The position numbers and the translations under genes are program-made. The notes beneath the pieces were generated by a model. It had not been told where the DNA came from. It made no database searches and saw only the letters and a list, made by a program, of their open reading frames with translations. This document shows positions 62,164-64,000 of a stretch of DNA of 64,000 bases, piece by piece. The DNA comes from Chitinophaga fulva. Its GTDB lineage: Bacteria > Bacteroidota > Bacteroidia > Chitinophagales > Chitinophagaceae. The stretch's first letter is position 1. Each line of letters opens with the position of its first letter. The DNA lies in assembly GCF_012927205.1 (NCBI RefSeq), contig NZ_JABBGC010000001.1, positions 62,001 to 126,000 of the forward strand, given 5' to 3'.

Positions 62164-62238
62164 ATGAAAAATGACCATCATTTGTTAAGCATGAATTGCG
62201 CAACAAGCTTTTTATTAATCAGCATCAGGCAAATATGA
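62164..62238 (+). CDS. Small leader ORF overlapping the response regulator start
   Basis: A 24-codon ORF (MKNDHHLLSMNCATSFLLIS, then IRQI and stop) whose TGA overlaps the ATG of the regulator (ATGA at 62235-62238). The middle is hydrophobic (SFLLISI), with a single Cys. The arrangement suggests translational coupling or a leader peptide. No known family. Confidence 0.45.
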   Translation: MKNDHHLLSMNCATSFLLISIRQI

Positions 62239-62933
62239 AAGCAAGAATCCTATTGGTGGAAGATGATGAATATATTGGTGCAGTTACAAAGAAGCGGTTG
62301 GAAGAAGCGGGCTACGATGTTGTGCACAGTATAGACGGCCAGGCCGCGTGGGAACAGTTCCAGTTACGCACTTTCGATATTTGTTTGCTCGACGTGGTAA
62401 TGCCCAAAAAAGACGGCCTCACGCTGGCGCAACAGATCCGCACAGTCAATGACCACATTCCTATTCTCTTCCTGACTTCCAAAAATGAAAAAGAAGATCG
62501 CATAGCCGGCCTCCGGACCGGAGCTGATGACTATATCAGCAAACCTTTCAGCATGCAGGAACTGATCCTGCGCATAGAAGTGTTCCTGAAAAGGACCAGA
62601 AGCCAGATCGCAAAAAGAAGCACCACATTTGCTATCGGTAAACTGATGTTTGACTATGAAGACCTTCGCCTGTACAACGAAACCGGAGAAATTTCCATTT
62701 CCCTTACCCAGAAAGAAGCCGAATTGCTCAGATACCTGTGCGAAAACCCCAATAAAACACTGAAAAGAGAAGATATCCTTTCACATGTGTGGGGTAAGGA
62801 CGACTACTTCCTGGGCCGGAGCATGGATGTTTTTGTGACCAAACTAAGAAAACACTTCAAGTCAGATCCACATGTGAAACTGGAAACACTGCACGGTGTC
62901 GGATTCCGGTTCAATATCCCTGTGAAGTCATAA
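62235..62933 (+). CDS. OmpR-family response regulator (second copy)
   Basis: The protein has 232 aa from ATG 62235; an in-frame TTG at 62196 gives a longer and less likely version. The receiver has VEDD, acceptor Asp53 in CLLDVVMPKKDG, and Lys in YISKPFSMQEL; the winged helix follows with LKREDILSHVWGKDDYFLGRSMDVFVTKLR (split about residues 180-210). It is closely similar in layout to the regulator at 58846-59559. No kinase is next to it. Its start overlaps the stop of a small upstream ORF. Confidence 0.93.
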   Translation: MKARILLVEDDEYIGAVTKKRLEEAGYDVVHSIDGQAAWEQFQLRTFDICLLDVVMPKKDGLTLAQQIRTVNDHIPILFLTSKNEKEDRIAGLRTGADDYISKPFSMQELILRIEVFLKRTRSQIAKRSTTFAIGKLMFDYEDLRLYNETGEISISLTQKEAELLRYLCENPNKTLKREDILSHVWGKDDYFLGRSMDVFVTKLRKHFKSDPHVKLETLHGVGFRFNIPVKS

Positions 62934-62936
62934 ATA

Positions 62937-63326
62937 CTACAGCTGCGCTACTATCTGTTCCTGGATCGCCTTAAACTCCTCCTCTGACAGTTTCAGCTTG
63001 CCGCGCGAAAAATTCATGTCTTGTACGGAATTAATCGGAATCAGGTGCATGTGCGCATGGGGTACTTCCAATCCTACCACACTCACGCCAACCCGGTTAC
63101 AAGGCACCACCCGCTCAATAGCCTGCGCAATAGGCTTCGCAAATACCAGCCACTCCCTCAATAAATCATCCGATACGTCGAAAAACTTGTCTGTTTCTAC
63201 TTTAGGAATCACCAGCGTATGCCCTTTCATCAACGGGAAAATGTCCAGAAAGGCGTAAAAATGCTCATTTTCCGCAATCTTGTAACTGGGTATTTCTCCT
63301 TTGATAATTTTAGTGAAGATTGTCAT
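62937..63326 (-). CDS. HIT-family nucleotide-binding protein
   Basis: This 129-aa protein has the histidine-triad motif PHAHMHLIPIN (about residues 88-98) and the Hint-type core FTKIIKGEIPSYKIAEN, HTLVIPKVETDKFFD. It probably acts as a nucleotide phosphoramidase/hydrolase, as known for Hint proteins. It converges with the response regulator 3 nt away and lies downstream of greA on the same strand. Confidence 0.92.
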   Translation of the reverse strand: MTIFTKIIKGEIPSYKIAENEHFYAFLDIFPLMKGHTLVIPKVETDKFFDVSDDLLREWLVFAKPIAQAIERVVPCNRVGVSVVGLEVPHAHMHLIPINSVQDMNFSRGKLKLSEEEFKAIQEQIVAQL

Positions 63327-63480
63327 ATTTGGTTATTTTATAATTTTACTATTGAACAATTGGATGTCGGGATTTCAGGATTCCTGATTTTGAGATATCG
63401 GGATTTCATCCCCAAAATAACAAAATACCAAAATCAAAAAATTCTCTATTCAAATAACCTCATAATTAAATAACCAAATA
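63327..63480. repeat. Loose AT-rich inverted repeat between HIT and greA genes
   Basis: TATTTGGTTATTT near 63327 has its reverse complement AAATAACCAAATA at 63468-63480. It resembles the perfect repeat at 38402-38464. The interior also carries two copies of TCGGGATTTCA (63367 and 63398 regions). Confidence 0.55.
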
Positions 63481-63490
63481 CCTGAATGAA

Positions 63491-63517
63491 AAAGGGGCTG
63501 CATCGCTGCAACCCCTT
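63491..63517 (-). terminator. greA terminator hairpin
   Basis: AAGGGGCTGCA and TGCAACCCCTT pair around TCGC with one G-T wobble. On the minus strand a TTTTTT tract follows, so it ends the greA transcript. Confidence 0.85.
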
Positions 63518-63546
63518 CCATATGGTGATTCAGCATGATACGATGA

Positions 63547-64000
63547 TCATACTGAAATACTGTCAATCTTGAATTTAATAACACCATTAGGCGCCTGCAC
63601 CTCTGCAATGTCACCTACCTGCTTGCCCAGCAGCCCTTTCCCGATCGGGGAGGTAACCGAAATCTTGCCCGCCTTCAAATCTGCCTCAGTCTCAGAAACG
63701 AGTTGATAGGTAACCGTCTTCTTGTTGGCCGTATTGGTAATAGTAACCTTACATAAAATAGATACTTTGGATGTATCGATAGCGTCTGCACTCACGATAC
63801 GGGAAGTGGCAATAGCCGATTCCAGTGTCGCGATTTTAGCCTCGTGTAAACCCTGCGCTTCTTTGGCGGCATCATATTCGGCATTTTCCTTCAAATCCCC
63901 TTTTTCACGCGCTTCAGAAATTGCACGGGCAATTTCTGCACGGCCCTTCGTTTTAAGAAGTGTGAGCTCGCTCATCATTTGATCCAGGGTCTCTTTCGTA
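63547..64000 (-). CDS. greA: Transcription elongation factor GreA (N-terminus cut by window edge)
   Basis: GreA rescues backtracked RNA polymerase. The visible 151 codons include TKETLDQMMSELTLLKTKGRAEIARAISEAREKGDLKENAEYDAAKEAQ (split about residues 1-50 of the visible part), the coiled-coil arm, and the C-terminal domain with VSETEADLKAGKISVTSPIGKGLLGKQVGD (split). The acidic tip residues DLKENAEYD are present. The start codon lies beyond base 64000; the internal ATG at 63978 is not the start because conserved residues continue upstream. Confidence 0.95.
   Translation of the reverse strand, partial: TKETLDQMMSELTLLKTKGRAEIARAISEAREKGDLKENAEYDAAKEAQGLHEAKIATLESAIATSRIVSADAIDTSKVSILCKVTITNTANKKTVTYQLVSETEADLKAGKISVTSPIGKGLLGKQVGDIAEVQAPNGVIKFKIDSISV

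Noticed and set aside
1..64000. CRISPR array, prophage, transposase or integron
   Set aside because: I saw no regular direct-repeat array, no integrase or transposase motifs and no phage structural genes.

Overview
The window reads as a chromosomal segment of a Bacteroidota bacterium, most likely a Chitinophagaceae member close to Chitinophaga. This is inferred from an LpxC-FabZ fusion, a PorX-type response regulator with a PglZ domain, trigger factor-clpP-clpX order, the ftsX-DUF3098-uppP order, HTH-ROK and AGE/FucP-type sugar genes, and promoter-like boxes of the Bacteroidota form TAnnTTTG in place of clear Shine-Dalgarno sites. The region is densely coded and mostly core genome. I see no phage, insertion sequence, CRISPR array or rRNA.

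Layout. 1-6.4 kb: a chemosensory-like cluster on the minus strand (hybrid histidine kinase with three receivers, single-domain receiver, CheR, receiver-less CheB cut by the window edge) and a divergent single-domain receiver. 6.6-16.6 kb: a TPR protein, then a HTH-ROK regulator divergent from a tight five-gene operon (FAD oxidoreductase, DUF4434 protein, N-acylglucosamine 2-epimerase family protein, FucP-like transporter, Tat-exported DUF1501 protein), which looks like catabolism of an unidentified, perhaps amino-sugar, substrate. 16.7-21.1 kb: tRNA-Leu, trigger factor, clpP, clpX and a small charged amphipathic protein. 21.1-27.3 kb (minus): di-haem cytochrome c, acyl-CoA dehydrogenase, HhH membrane protein, PhnP-like hydrolase, small conserved protein, PorX. 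27.6-32.8 kb: HD hydrolase and lipid A genes lpxD, lpxC/fabZ, lpxA, then an ABC ATPase. 32.9-38.4 kb: UMF1-type transporter, MBL hydrolase, GroES-like protein, HerA/DUF853 ATPase, Gfo/Idh oxidoreductase. 38.5-42.5 kb (minus): RecQ and a CopA-type ATPase.

42.6-49.6 kb: tsaE, alanine dehydrogenase, uppP/DUF3098/ftsX (minus), leuS. 49.7-52.5 kb (minus): a four-gene operon of a divergent Lgt-like membrane protein, a radical SAM enzyme with the MJ0619/Tes-type cysteine layout, and two paralogous small membrane proteins. This is the most interesting candidate system here, plausibly acting on membrane lipids. 52.5-57.5 kb: M23 peptidase, secreted endonuclease/exonuclease/phosphatase-fold protein, lipoprotein, M28 peptidase and an exported protein of unknown function whose ORF runs 110 nt into the peptidase gene. 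57.6-64 kb: ruvB, two OmpR-type response regulators (one preceded by a small overlapping leader ORF), DUF3108 protein, flippase-like membrane protein, ruvC, HIT protein and greA (cut by the edge).

The main non-coding observation is a pair of related nested palindromes, at 44344-44550 and 58654-58849. Each sits between convergent genes, has near-perfect outer arms around a strong central hairpin, and the two copies differ by compensatory changes in the arms.
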